A stretch of 64,000 nucleotides of DNA from Theocolax elegans (Eukaryota; Arthropoda; Insecta; Hymenoptera; Cerocephalidae): assembly GCA_026168455.1 (NCBI GenBank), contig CM047425.1:4748001-4812000 (forward strand), written 5' to 3'. Both the position numbers and the translations under genes were made by a program. The stretch's first letter is position 1. Every line of letters begins with the position of its first letter. A model generated the notes under the pieces. The model was given only the letters and a program-made list of their open reading frames with translations. It did no database searches and was not told where the DNA came from. Positions 49,598-62,884 of this stretch are shown piece after piece.

Positions 49598-52500
49598 ATG
49601 CGGCTACTCGCGTTTATCTTTCTTGTCTCCCTTGCTTACACTTTTGGGCATCGTTATCATGTGAGTTTTTTTTCATTATTCTTCTGTCTTATTATACGTA
49701 TCCGACGTATTTTTACTTTAATTTCAGTTAACGTAACGTACGAATTTCATTTTTCTAGGGAAAATAGTACTGAAAAGCGTTTAGCTTTTTGTGAATTATA
49801 TTATATTAGTTTTTTTTACATTTTTTAGTGCTTTACCTTTTTCTAGTCAATTCACATTGTTGATTTATGTCGATTTAGGATACGCAAATTAAAAGATATA
49901 AATTTATAATTTCAACAAGACAGCTATATTTATTTACTTTTCATCGCGTTATCAACTTATTCATTTTTTGAATACTTATATATACTATAAAAAATAGTTT
50001 AAATTATTTTTTTCATACGTTACGAATAAGCTATTACGATGTGCGGGAATTTCAACGCGCGTTACATTAGCTCTCAACAGACATAACACAAGATTGATAT
50101 CATCGCGATAAAAAAAGAAACTTTACCGCAATAAATGAAAATCGTACGATTTTACAAAATTCTTGTAGGAATCTAAGAAAATTTTGTATTTAAAATTGAC
50201 GAGGATTATATTCAATGCATCTATAAAGTAAAATATATTTGTAATTACGTTTTATTCGTTTGGACGAATTTATCAATTTTCCGCTCTATGTGCAATAATA
50301 AGAAAGTAAAACCGGTGTAATCAGTCTGGTTGGTCTCACTTTACGCCTCGTCTGCTTTTCCTCCGAATTCTCGAGATTCGTTGTCGTCCTAGTTTACTTA
50401 GCATTTCCTTTTATTATATTTAAATTTTAACTTCACCACCTTTATCGACGTATCAAACAAAAACAAATATGCGGGAAAATATATTTGTTATACAAGATGT
50501 TACGGGTAGTAAGAAATTAAATTTTTTAAAGTAATGTTTTATTATCACTTTCGTTTCACATTTATTCGTATCGTAAAGCTGATACTTTAATTCTTAGTAT
50601 AGGCAATTAAACGTATACTTCATGAAAATAGTTCCTTAACGACGCGTATAATTTTTTTTATACTCTAACTGACAATAAAATAATTGAAACGCTTTGTACT
50701 GGAGTTCTTATAAAAGTAGATGATGACTAGACTTTTAGTTTCATTCTCATCGAAAAAAATAAAATAAAATTTTATCTGTACTACATTACATCTAAGTCAA
50801 GGACAGTCGTTTTAGCTTGCTCCACACCCTTTGAATCGCTCTAAAATTGATTGCCTATTATATTTATACCTAATTATTCATAGTCCATTTATTTTTGGTA
50901 CAAAATAATAATTAAAGATCGATATGTAGTTTATTTTAAATGTAATGTTTCGTAATTAAATATTATACATACATGCCTTTCTCTTGCATATGTCAATTCG
51001 ACGTTCCCGTAGAAATATTTTTAAAATTTGATTGTTATTTATTCTTAACATTTACATTGAGAAATATATTCTATTCAAAATTACTAGAATTTATGGACAC
51101 CTTTAAAGGACATATTTAAATTGTCGCTATTTATTGTTGTGTTTTATAACATTTTTTATTACAATTATAACAAATATAATTGTACACATTCTAGAAATTA
51201 CTATAAACCATAATAAAAATTATGATAATCTACACAGGTGTTTGTGATAAATACAAAATGTATAGTAATTGTTAATACATCATTTTTCTCAGTGTTCTGT
51301 TCAGTAACGATTCGAAGCGATGTATGATTAAACGTCTCTCAAGTTACTTAGACACATTATTTTTATTTGGTCCTATTAATTTTATGAATCACACTTACAT
51401 AACTTTCACTTAGAATTACTTTAAAAAATTTTATTACAAGTAAAAATAAAATATATAGCTAATAGTATGCAATTATTTTTGTATCGAATTTTATAGATCG
51501 GTTGTAATTGGAAAAGAGATTATCAGATTATCAACGATACTACTAACATAAAAATATAATAATATATAAATAACTATCTCTTGCATAACCAATATTAAAT
51601 TTGAGACTTAAAAAACGATATCTGATATTTACATACACCCCTTCTTTTTACTCAATCGTGGATCCCGTAAAATATATAAATGTCATTTACAATTATACGC
51701 CACACTCGCATCTTCGAAAAAGTGTTTACACGATTACAAAACTACAAATATATGTGTAAATATATAGACGTATAGAAATAGAGGCAATTGAAATTTAAAA
51801 CTTCTCAAATATATTCGCAAAGCTGTTGGTAAAAATCTCAAGTTTCCCAATGATTTAGCGGTAGAGAAAAGTTTCTATAAGTATCATCGTCATCGTTCCT
51901 CCTTTCTCGGGGGATCGCAAAAGTTCAAAGTTCGTTCGATAAAAGCTTAGAGACCTTTTCTATATATATACTTAAATTCACATGGTGTTTCTTCTTTTTT
52001 TTTATCGAAATGTACATATAGGACTGTTTTTTGTTACAACGTCGAGAGAGAACCCGCATTTCTTTTGGAAGATTAAGTGCTTTGCTTTTTTCAGCTACGT
52101 GTTTCGTCACAGCGTGTAACCTCGGATTACGAATGCACCGAATACATCAACGGCTACATTTTCTATCTCAATGGTTGTTTGTTGATAATTGTCTATTTGT
52201 TGCAATCGTTTATTTATGGGATATTTAATGCGGGTTTCACAATTTTTTAGTTATACATATATGATTATGTAAATATACTTTCAATTTTATTTATTATTCT
52301 TTTTCACGATGAGTATATCTGTTAGATCCAAATGTAGAAATACAGGGAATAATTTTTTAAAAAATGTATTGGATAATATGTAGAGCCGCTTTTTTTCAGG
52401 AAAAAACGAGATTCGACCGCTCGATATACGATGACACGCAGGTTTACAAAATCATCGACAAGAAGCCTAGAATCTTTACCGACCGCGCAACGGTAAGATG

Positions 52501-55500
52501 ATCTACATCGAAATAAGAAGAAAAAAAATTGATTATAAACATATGTCTGTGTCCATTAATTAATGAGCTATCCGATCGGATTTTCCAGCACTACACGGCC
52601 TACAAAGACGCAGCACATAGCGTATGCTATCTTAAAAATGTACTGGTCAATGAGATAAAAGACGACGCTAATTTGTGGAGAGAAATCGTGCAGAATAATA
52701 AGAAGAAATTATATGCTTCCGATCATTCGTTAACTAAGATTGAGGTGAATTTTTACGCTATTATACGGTTTTTCCGATTGAATATATTTTTATCAGTTAC
52801 TGAAATATTTTACATTATCGTTGCCTATAACTCATTCTCATCTGATAATATAAACTAAAATCAGCTTTTGTTTATTAAAAAAGTAGTATTATGTTATTTA
52901 AATTGACTTGCATATTTACTTTCGATACGACTAAAAGAATAATGTGAATAATAAAAACCTCATCCGTATTATTTTGTGAAATTAGTATAGGCATGGCGTC
53001 TAGCTGGTGGCAGAGTGGTCGATTTCTGTAGAGGCATGACCATGATACTTCTCCAGAGTGAACAACCAGCTATCATCGATGATCCATTTTTCAATGAATT
53101 GCCAGAGGATGAAAATGGTATTATTCAAAAACGCGTGGCCGATGTTGTCCTAACTCCATTGAAAGTTCGAACTAGGAGGCGTGCTATTCTCGAGGAACGT
53201 GAGCGTGTTAATCATGAAGAGGTTCAACGTAAAAAACGAGAAATTTCACCTTACCGAGGTAGATTTCGTGGACAAACCCAATCACAGTACTTGAACGTTG
53301 GTAATGGACAGAAGGAAGGAAAAGCTCAGGCTGAAGCTACTCAACAATCGTCGAGAGCTATCGTCAGTGAGTGTTCCTTGAACCTTTTGCATTTTTGTAC
53401 AATTTATGAGAATAACAATTTTAATTTTTAATGTTACATTTTATTATTAATTATTTTTCTTCGTTTTCGTGATTATTGGACAAAATAATAAACTTACAAA
53501 CATACATATAGGATAGTGTCATATCTTTGAAGAAAATACGAAAAAAGCCGCCAAATTAATTCCCATGCATGCGGTCCCTCTTTCGAAATATTTAAACTGT
53601 TAAAGTAAAATTTTGAAAAAATTCAGTATTATTTTAATCGCTTATTATCAACTGGCATATTAGACGAAACTATTCAAATGCAGTTTTAGAAGAAAACTTA
53701 GATTAAATTGATACCATAAAACGAAAGCCTAAATACATTAATTTATTCCAAAATTAAAGCCAAATAATAATTAGGAATTTTTATAAAATTTCAACTTTAA
53801 ATAATTTAAGAGATGTCATTAATTTTACAGGCTAAAGGTCTTAATTTTTCTGATATAATTTTGAAATGGTTCGACGTATTAAAGTTTATATTTTTAAAAA
53901 TCTTATTTATTCAATATGGTACTTTAAAATGAATGTATATTTTCAATTGCCTAATAGTTATAAGTAGTTATGAACCGATACTAATATTTTTACAAATTTT
54001 ACTTTAATATCTTATAATATAACATTTGGTAGAAGTCTCGTAGAAATTAATTACAGCATTTTCACAATTCACGTTCCTAAAGTATGACATTGTCTTAGTC
54101 AATTTAATTAAGCGGCGTTTCAATGGAAATCCTCTGTCTTCTTCAGGTTTTATAACTGAGCTTTTGTATTATTTTGTTTAATTATTATCTTATTTAATTA
54201 CTTATTATATATATTATCTTTTTTAAGAAGAACATTTTTATTTAATTATCTTTTAAATAAATTTATTTTATTTTATTGAATATCTTTATTTAATTCCTTA
54301 CCTTCATATAACATATTTTCTTTACCTTTATACGTGTAATTATTTTTTTTTAAATTAATCATTGCAATTTCATCAATCCCATCAATAAAACATCAATGTA
54401 CTTACGATGTTCATTAAACGCATTATTTAATAAATATAAATGAAATATATTAATAATTATTTGTATAGGTGGAAGTAGCGGAATGGGTCAAGCCCAAAGT
54501 ATGTCGACAGGCGGAGACGGGTGCGAAGGATGTCCAGGGTACGACAAAATAGCAGTGCCACCAAGTCTGCAAGGTGTCCCAGGGTCCCAACAGTTTCTTC
54601 CAACAGGTCTGAAGAAAAACTCAAATACTTATAATCTAAATGCACTTATTAGATAGGTTAACTTATTCTGCCTGACTTAAGACACGTATAAAATGTACTA
54701 ATACCATATAAAGCGATATATCCGATACGCGCGTATGAACGGATGCACGCTAACTAATATATTTACAATGTCATGCGCAACGATTTTATAAAACTTTTTA
54801 ACATAATGACAAAGAATGTATTAGAAATAAAATATTCTTACACAAAAATTTTTGTATTTACTTAATTTCTATTTCTACGTAATACCCCGAATGGCTCGAT
54901 CCTTTAATCCACACGACTAATACAGATCGTTAACATTTCCGCTGCAAACTAAAGTATTATCAAATTCCATATTATCTGTATCGATAGTCAATATCTTTTT
55001 TGCGCTTACACAAGTAGCCGGTTTAACATATCCAACTGGAGGAATTACATCTGGAGCAGTACCTGGTACTTTGCCAGGAATACAAGTAACGTCGTTACCT
55101 GCAGGACCGAAATATCCTGGTGGCACTATTCCAACTGGTATGTACTTCGTGTATTATTTGAAAGTGCATTACGTATTTTTAATTGTGTATTTAACGAATG
55201 AAAGTATGCATCTTAATGTTCATCTAACTGGTATATACCTTTAGGAACACAAGTGACAGGAACTGGTGCTCCAGGAGTTTCAATACCAAGTGGTATTTCT
55301 TACATACCAAGCACACAAATAACTGGAGCTGTTCCAGGGCTACAAATTCCTACTGGATCTTATCCTGCAACGCAGGTTACAGGTGGAACCCCAGGAATTC
55401 AAATACCAACTGTTTTGTATCCGCAAGGGACACCTATTATTGGTACTGGTACTTCCGGCACTCCGGGAACGCCAATAGTAGGAGGCACTGGATCGGGAGT

Positions 55501-58500
55501 TCGATTACCAAGTGGCGTGGTATATCAACCGGGCATAAGTGGAGGTAGTCTCTTAATTTTGTCAATCTAAAATTTATTACAATTTTTGTTATTCAAAATT
55601 CATTGACATATTATTTATAGGAGGAAGTGTTACTGGACCACAAGCTTCCGGTACAGGTCTTTATCCGCAAGGTACTCAAATTCCGACTACATTAGCTTAT
55701 CCACCAAGTGGGAAAGTAATAGGTAGTGGCACCACTCCAAATATTCAACTACCAAGTGGCTTATATCCACCAGGAAGTCAAATACCAACAGGGATTAGTT
55801 ATAGACCCGGTACGCAAGTAACTGGCGGTGGTACTCCTGCAGGCATATTATATCCACCTGGAACACAAGTAGTAGGTGGTACTCCATCAATAGGTTCCGG
55901 CCAAATTCCTGGAGGAATTTCGTATCCAACAGGAACTCAGGTAGTAGGTACCGTACCTGGGACTGGTGCAGGTCAAACTTCAGGAGGAATTTCTTATCCG
56001 CCTGGAACACAAATAGTAGGTGGTATTCCTTCCGGTCAAACTCCAGGAGGAATTCCTTATCCGGCTGGAACACAAATAGTAGGAAGTATTCCTTCAGCGG
56101 GATCCGGACAAACTCCAGGAGGAATATCTTATCCGCCTGGAACACAGATACTAGGGGGTATTCCTTCAACAGGTCCCGGTCAAACTCCAGGAGGAATTTC
56201 TTATCCACCTGGAACACGAATAGTAGGTGGTACTCCTACAATAGGTACTGGTCAAACACCAGGACAAATTACTTATCCGCCTGGAACGCAAGTGATTGGA
56301 GGTGGATCTCCAGGATCTCAAATACCCGGAGGGGTTATTTATCCACCAGGCTCACAATTACTAGGTGGTGGTGTAGTATATCCACCAGGAACTCAAATTA
56401 CTGGAAGTGGGACTGGTGGAACGCAAATTCCAGGAATTAGTTTTCCTGGAATACAAATACCTAGTGACATTGTGTTTCCATCAGGAACTCAAATTAGCGG
56501 TGGCGGAACCTCGGGAGCACAATCGCCTGTAGGAACAGCTTATCCCCCTGGAACACAAATAGTTGGCAGTGGTATAACAGGTCTACAACAACCAGGGGGA
56601 AGTGGATGGGCACCGGGAACTCAAATACCAGGAATTGTGTACCCTCCTGGAACGCAAATAGTTGGTAGCGGCGTAACGGGACAACAACAACCAGGCGGTA
56701 GTGGATGGGTCCCAGGAACTCAAATACCTGGAATTGCATATCCACCGGGAACCCAATTGGTAAGTGGTGGTACTCCAGTGAATCAAATTTCTGGAGGTGT
56801 ATATCCACCTGGTACTCAAATAGCTGGAAGTGGTACACCGCAATTACCAAGTACGATTTATCCACCTGGTACTCAAATAACAGGGACGGGTGTACCGACA
56901 ACTCAATTACCAGATGGTACACAAATAGTAGGAGGTAATGAGTAACTGTTAGTATGCTTTTTAATAAATAATTTGTTTCAATGTCAATGAAATATTTTTT
57001 TAAAGGTGGTCAGGGATTGGTAAATACCGATATGCAGAAACCTATTAGTCGAGGTGATATACCAGGAACTATAATTTATCCAGGGCAACCAAATATCCCA
57101 ACGCAATCAGGATTCCCAGCAGGATCGGGCCTTCCAATTGTTACCCCAGGTATTATTGAAATCTATATAAAACCCACATTTATTATTCTGTTACAAAATT
57201 TTAATTTATATACATATAATGTTTTACAGGTGCAGGAAGCGGTTTACCGCCAGTAGTTACAGCAGGGCAGGTTGGTATTCCAGGTGGTGTCGCTAATATC
57301 CCAGGTCAATATCCAAATGTGGTAAGAACTCCAGGAGTTGTCGTTGGTACCGGTGGAGGTCAAGTTGATGTAACGGGTCAACAAACTAACGTAGTCATTG
57401 GTGCAGATGATGGTTCCGATTCGCAAGCTCTTAGCTCGGTTAAACAGGGCGAAGCCGGAACACAAGCGAGTGCGTCGGCAGAAGGTAGACATGCTCAAGG
57501 TACAGCTACCTCGCAAGTTAGTGGAATATACACCGGTTCTGGCTCATTTCAAGCACAAGCTGGTACCAGCGACAATAATAAGAGTGCGCAAACGCAGGTA
57601 TTGATTTGTAAATTTTTAAATTGAAGATTATAGAATATAATTTTTGAAAATCAATAATTAACATTTATTTTTCGTGAATTCGATAGGTGAGCGGTGGTAA
57701 AGAAGGCGCTAAAAGCAGCGCTCAAGGAAGCGGAGGTCTAGGTAAAAGTCAAACTCAAGTCGAACTCGATTCATCCTCAGGCGCAACTTCGACAAATGCC
57801 CAAAGCAGCGGTTGGAACCACGGAACCAATTCTCAAGTTCAAGCAAGTGCAAAAGGTGGAATGGCTGATGCCCAAGCAAACGGTGAAGGTCAAACCTCTA
57901 GCCAAGCGCAAATTGGTTTCCAACCTTATATCAATCAAGATGAAAAAGTCGAACAACGCGAAAAGCCTTTCCGCGGTGGTGGTACCGCATCTGCCCAAAG
58001 TGGAACATATCGAGGTCAATCCCAATCTCAACTTCAAGGTTCCTTTCACTATGGCATTACTTATTCAGGTGCAGCACAAGCTGGCTCAGGATCCGGAGCA
58101 GCTGCTCTCAGAAAACCATTTAACTTCAGTACTCCAGATCCAAATCTATTCAAACCTTACAATCTAGACGATGAGAAGCCTTCATCTAGCACACCGGAAC
58201 CTAAAGAAGGGCTGGAAGCTTCTAGTTCCCGGCAAACGGTAATTGCTATCAGCTCGAAGAACAGTCAACCTGAAAGGAAAAATAAACCGGAGCAAACTTA
58301 CGAACCTAATAACAACGAGGATGAATATGAGGAATATGAAGATGAGGAATACGTCGAGTCAACACCTGCTCCGAAACGTACGACCACCTCGGCTACAAGA
58401 CAAACGATGAGAGTCGTTACCGATGGTGATTACGATGTAAGAGTTCATCAAGAAAAAACAACCGACGATCCAAATCGTTCTCTACCTGGTTATGCAGCAA

Positions 58501-58914
58501 ATAGAAACAAAGCTATGTCGATGGCAGGCAGAAAGATAATTGTCCAGGGCGATGGAAAATCGCAAAGTCAGACAGTTTCAATTATTCCCGTAACTCCTCG
58601 AGCCGATGCGAAAGGAGCATCTACGGATACCAGGTCGTTACATCCGGATCGTTTAGGTGGTATTTATTATGGAAAAAACGTTGATCAGGAAACAGCTACT
58701 ACTAAAACAAGTTACTGTCTCAGTATCCAATAGCGTTGCTGGGAAAATAGACGATAAAAATCCCAGCAAAAAATACGAGCATAGATACTATACTAAAAGC
58801 TCGACTTGCGGATATTTCACATTTTCGTGCAACATAGTTTACGGATCAAATGGTAAAAGGAAAATTTGTAAACCGAAGATGCCGACCAACTCTGATGGAA
58901 CACCTAAATGCTGA
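49598..58914 (+). CDS. Unnamed large secreted repeat-rich extracellular protein
   Basis: I do not recognise this gene. Coding exons: 49598-49660, 52400-52492, 52589-52744, 52991-53366, 54469-54606, 55018-55137, 55245-55544, 55621-56934, 57006-57149, 57230-57597, then 57687 to 58733 or 58914. Exon 1 encodes a signal peptide (MRLLAFIFLVSLAYTFG). About 165 residues of non-repetitive, charged sequence follow, with cysteines in HSVCYL and DFCRGM and a furin-like RKKR at 184-187. Next come a Gly/Ser/Gln stretch with CEGC, about 500 residues of YPPGTQIVG-type Gly/Pro/Thr/Gln repeats, a Ser/Ala/Gln-rich SQAQ region, an acidic tyrosine patch (DEYEEYEDEEY), and a Cys-containing tail (STCGYFTFSCNIVYGSNGK to the final KC). 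The frame of the last exon stops at 58733, but coding-like sequence continues in another frame to 58914. A role in apical matrix, cuticle, silk or eggshell is plausible but unproven. Confidence 0.8.
49661..52399 (+). other. Intron 1 of the secreted repeat-protein gene
   Basis: A 2.7 kb intron separates the signal-peptide exon from the rest, with GTGAGT donor and CAG acceptor. It is AT-rich; ORFs around 52.03-52.23 kb lack an ATG in a gene-like context. No nested gene seen. Confidence 0.75.
53367..54468 (+). other. Intron 4 of the secreted repeat-protein gene
   Basis: A 1.1 kb AT-rich intron between the furin-site exon and the first Gly-rich exon. Nothing else is seen in it. Confidence 0.75.
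55245..56934 (+). repeat. Degenerate tandem protein repeat (Y-P-P-G-T-Q-I-x-G) array
   Basis: Two exons (55245-55544 and 55621-56934) consist almost wholly of a degenerate unit of about 20-33 residues centred on YPPGTQIVGSG and QIPGG. Alternating Pro-Gly and Gly-Gly pairs predict an extended, elastic structure. The repeats are degenerate at DNA level apart from one recent pair near 56.5-56.75 kb. Confidence 0.9.
56544..56741 (+). repeat. Two near-identical 99-bp tandem units
   Basis: Each 33-codon unit begins PPGTQIVGSG, passes through QQPGGSGW and PGTQIPGI, and ends at a tyrosine. Unit 1 is 56544-56642 and unit 2 is 56643-56741; the translations differ at only a few positions. They are the best-preserved pair in the array and indicate recent duplication. 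Confidence 0.85.
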
Positions 58915-60234
58915 TATTTTTTTTCATTATATTCGTAGAAGCTTTTTAGTAAAATAAGTAGAAGTAGGTGTTGAGTATTTTTGTTAAAGAAGGCATTTTA
59001 AAAATTTCACGTTTTTTCATTTTCTAAAATGGATAAGTTTCACATGGTCAATTTTAATTTGATTAGAAAAAACTTAACTCTAATTTATGTTGGTAATGAA
59101 TATAATGTAAAAAAATTGTTTTAGACTGTAAAACTTTACTTATAAATCGAACGAAAGTATTTATTTTGTTTATACTAAATTCTCAATCTGTATAGAAAAA
59201 AGTAAAGTACTAATAATCTGTGATATAAATGTTTACTTTATGTAAATTATAAACATTTTAAAATTAGTAAATTTTCATTTTTTAAAGTGTCTAATTATTA
59301 TTATAAATAATAAATAATCTACGAAACACTGCCATATTTCAAAGACTGGATAAGAATTATTATAGACTGCTATTCAAGGCTTGTAAACACAAATATTATA
59401 AAATATATAATCGACACATATCGCGTGTAGTTCTATACGAAAAAAAGCTTTTTATACCTTATTATTTAAATAAAAAGAGTATAAGTAAAAAATGTTTTGT
59501 TTTTTTACCACTTTCTGATAAACTATGGTCTAAATTATTGAAAAAAATATATCTTATATTAGTAAAGAGACTTTGGAAGGTAATGAGGAACATAAAATTC
59601 AAAATTTCCCGCTATATAAGATATCGTTATTAAGCGGCATTCTCATAATCTATCTATTACGATTCTCCATTAGTGTGAGAGAGAAAGCACATACGTACGT
59701 AACATGTAAGTAAACCTTTATTTTAAATCGTAAGGTTAGGTTTTAAGACATAGTAAGATGATTTCATCAACGTAAGATAACTGTATCAGATAAACTACAT
59801 ATTATTGTTTATTAAATGAATTATTATTTCTAAAATATTTCAAAAAATATTACTTTATTTTTTTTTGGATAGATAAATATAAATTAACAAATAAAAATAA
59901 ATATAATATAAAAATTGTAATTAGTAAATAAAAGTAAGCGATGTTAGATAATTTTCTTCAGATATTATCAACACGATTGAGTTCGGGGCAAATGTGATTC
60001 ACGCATTGGCGTCTGCACAAATGTCAATCGATAAACACTTTGCACTTTTTGACGTTTAACACCTCGGCACAGGAAATGTGAACAGTGAACGTTAATAAAT
60101 GTAAATAACATACAGGATAAAATGAGTGCCAAGATTTTTATGAATAATTACTTATTAATGCCATTTCTTTATTGACTGTATCACTAACATTTAATACAAC
60201 AATAATGAATTTTGTAGGTAAAATAAATTTTGTC
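58915..60234. other. 3' flank of the secreted-protein gene and CCDC102A upstream region
   Basis: AATAAA at 59469-59474 is a candidate polyadenylation signal for the upstream gene. The stretch 59.63-59.76 kb and 59.98-60.12 kb is less AT-rich and probably contains the CCDC102A promoter and a non-coding exon. No further coding exon is seen. Confidence 0.5.
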
Positions 60235-62332
<2,098 letters not shown>

Positions 62333-62397
62333 AAGAAACACTGTAAAATAACGAATTACAATTTCATTGGCGAGTTACTATTTTAAAGGTCATGAAA

Positions 62398-62403
62398 AAT
62401 AAA
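62398..62403 (+). terminator. Polyadenylation signal of CCDC102A
   Basis: Canonical AATAAA shortly after the CCDC102A stop codon at 62332. Distal signals further right may also be used. Confidence 0.55.
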
Positions 62404-62752
62404 TTGCCTAGTACCTGCTCGTCCTTAAGACAAATGGATATATATATAAAAATCTAAATATATATGTGTATATATATATATTTAAATTTTCGCAGTATTG
62501 GAAGATAAAACTGAAAAAAAATATATTAAGGAAATAGAAGACTATATGAAGCAAATTGTATAAAAAAGGAAAATAATTACTGTTCTTCAACGATGAAAGC
62601 GACAAATCGACGTTATAAAATATATCCCCAATCAATGTTTCTATGAATGTGTATAAATGATATCTTCCTAGGTGTGAAGTTTTGTAATCATTTTAATGCT
62701 CCAAAACTCATGAGATTACTTTTATAATAATTTAACTTATATTTTAGGTTCT

Positions 62753-62884
62753 AAGTATCAAGGAAATGGTAATTTAAATAGATTAATGCGATCTGAATGA
62801 TTAAATCATAATTAAGTTAATCAATCAATAGCAATAAAGTTTTAATCTAAAATAATTACCATTTTCTAGTGGTTCAGGATACTT
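62753..62884. repeat. Imperfect fold-back (inverted repeat) downstream of CCDC102A
   Basis: Left arm elements AAGTATC (62753-62759), AAATGGTAATT (62764-62774) and AGATTAA recur in the same order on the reverse complement of 62842-62884. The right arm carries a short insertion. The loop is about 55 bases. It could be a small MITE or a 3' UTR hairpin of a long CCDC102A transcript. Confidence 0.6.

Noticed and set aside
49354..49599. Minus-strand 81-codon ORF opposite the start of the secreted gene
   Set aside because: It lies over the presumed leader and signal-peptide exon of the plus-strand gene, with no splice context or recognisable domain.
52031..52228. Possible alternative signal-peptide exon within intron 1 of the secreted gene
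   Set aside because: The hydrophobic stretch follows no ATG (the frame opens with TTG) and lacks a suitable donor.
55795..56922. Minus-strand ORFs opposite the YPPGTQ repeats
   Set aside because: They are antisense shadows kept open by the codon-level repetition of the plus-strand exon.
55245..56934. Regularly spaced repeats resembling a CRISPR array
   Set aside because: The periodicity is protein-coding and degenerate, the units are adjacent without unique spacers, and the gene is eukaryotic and spliced.
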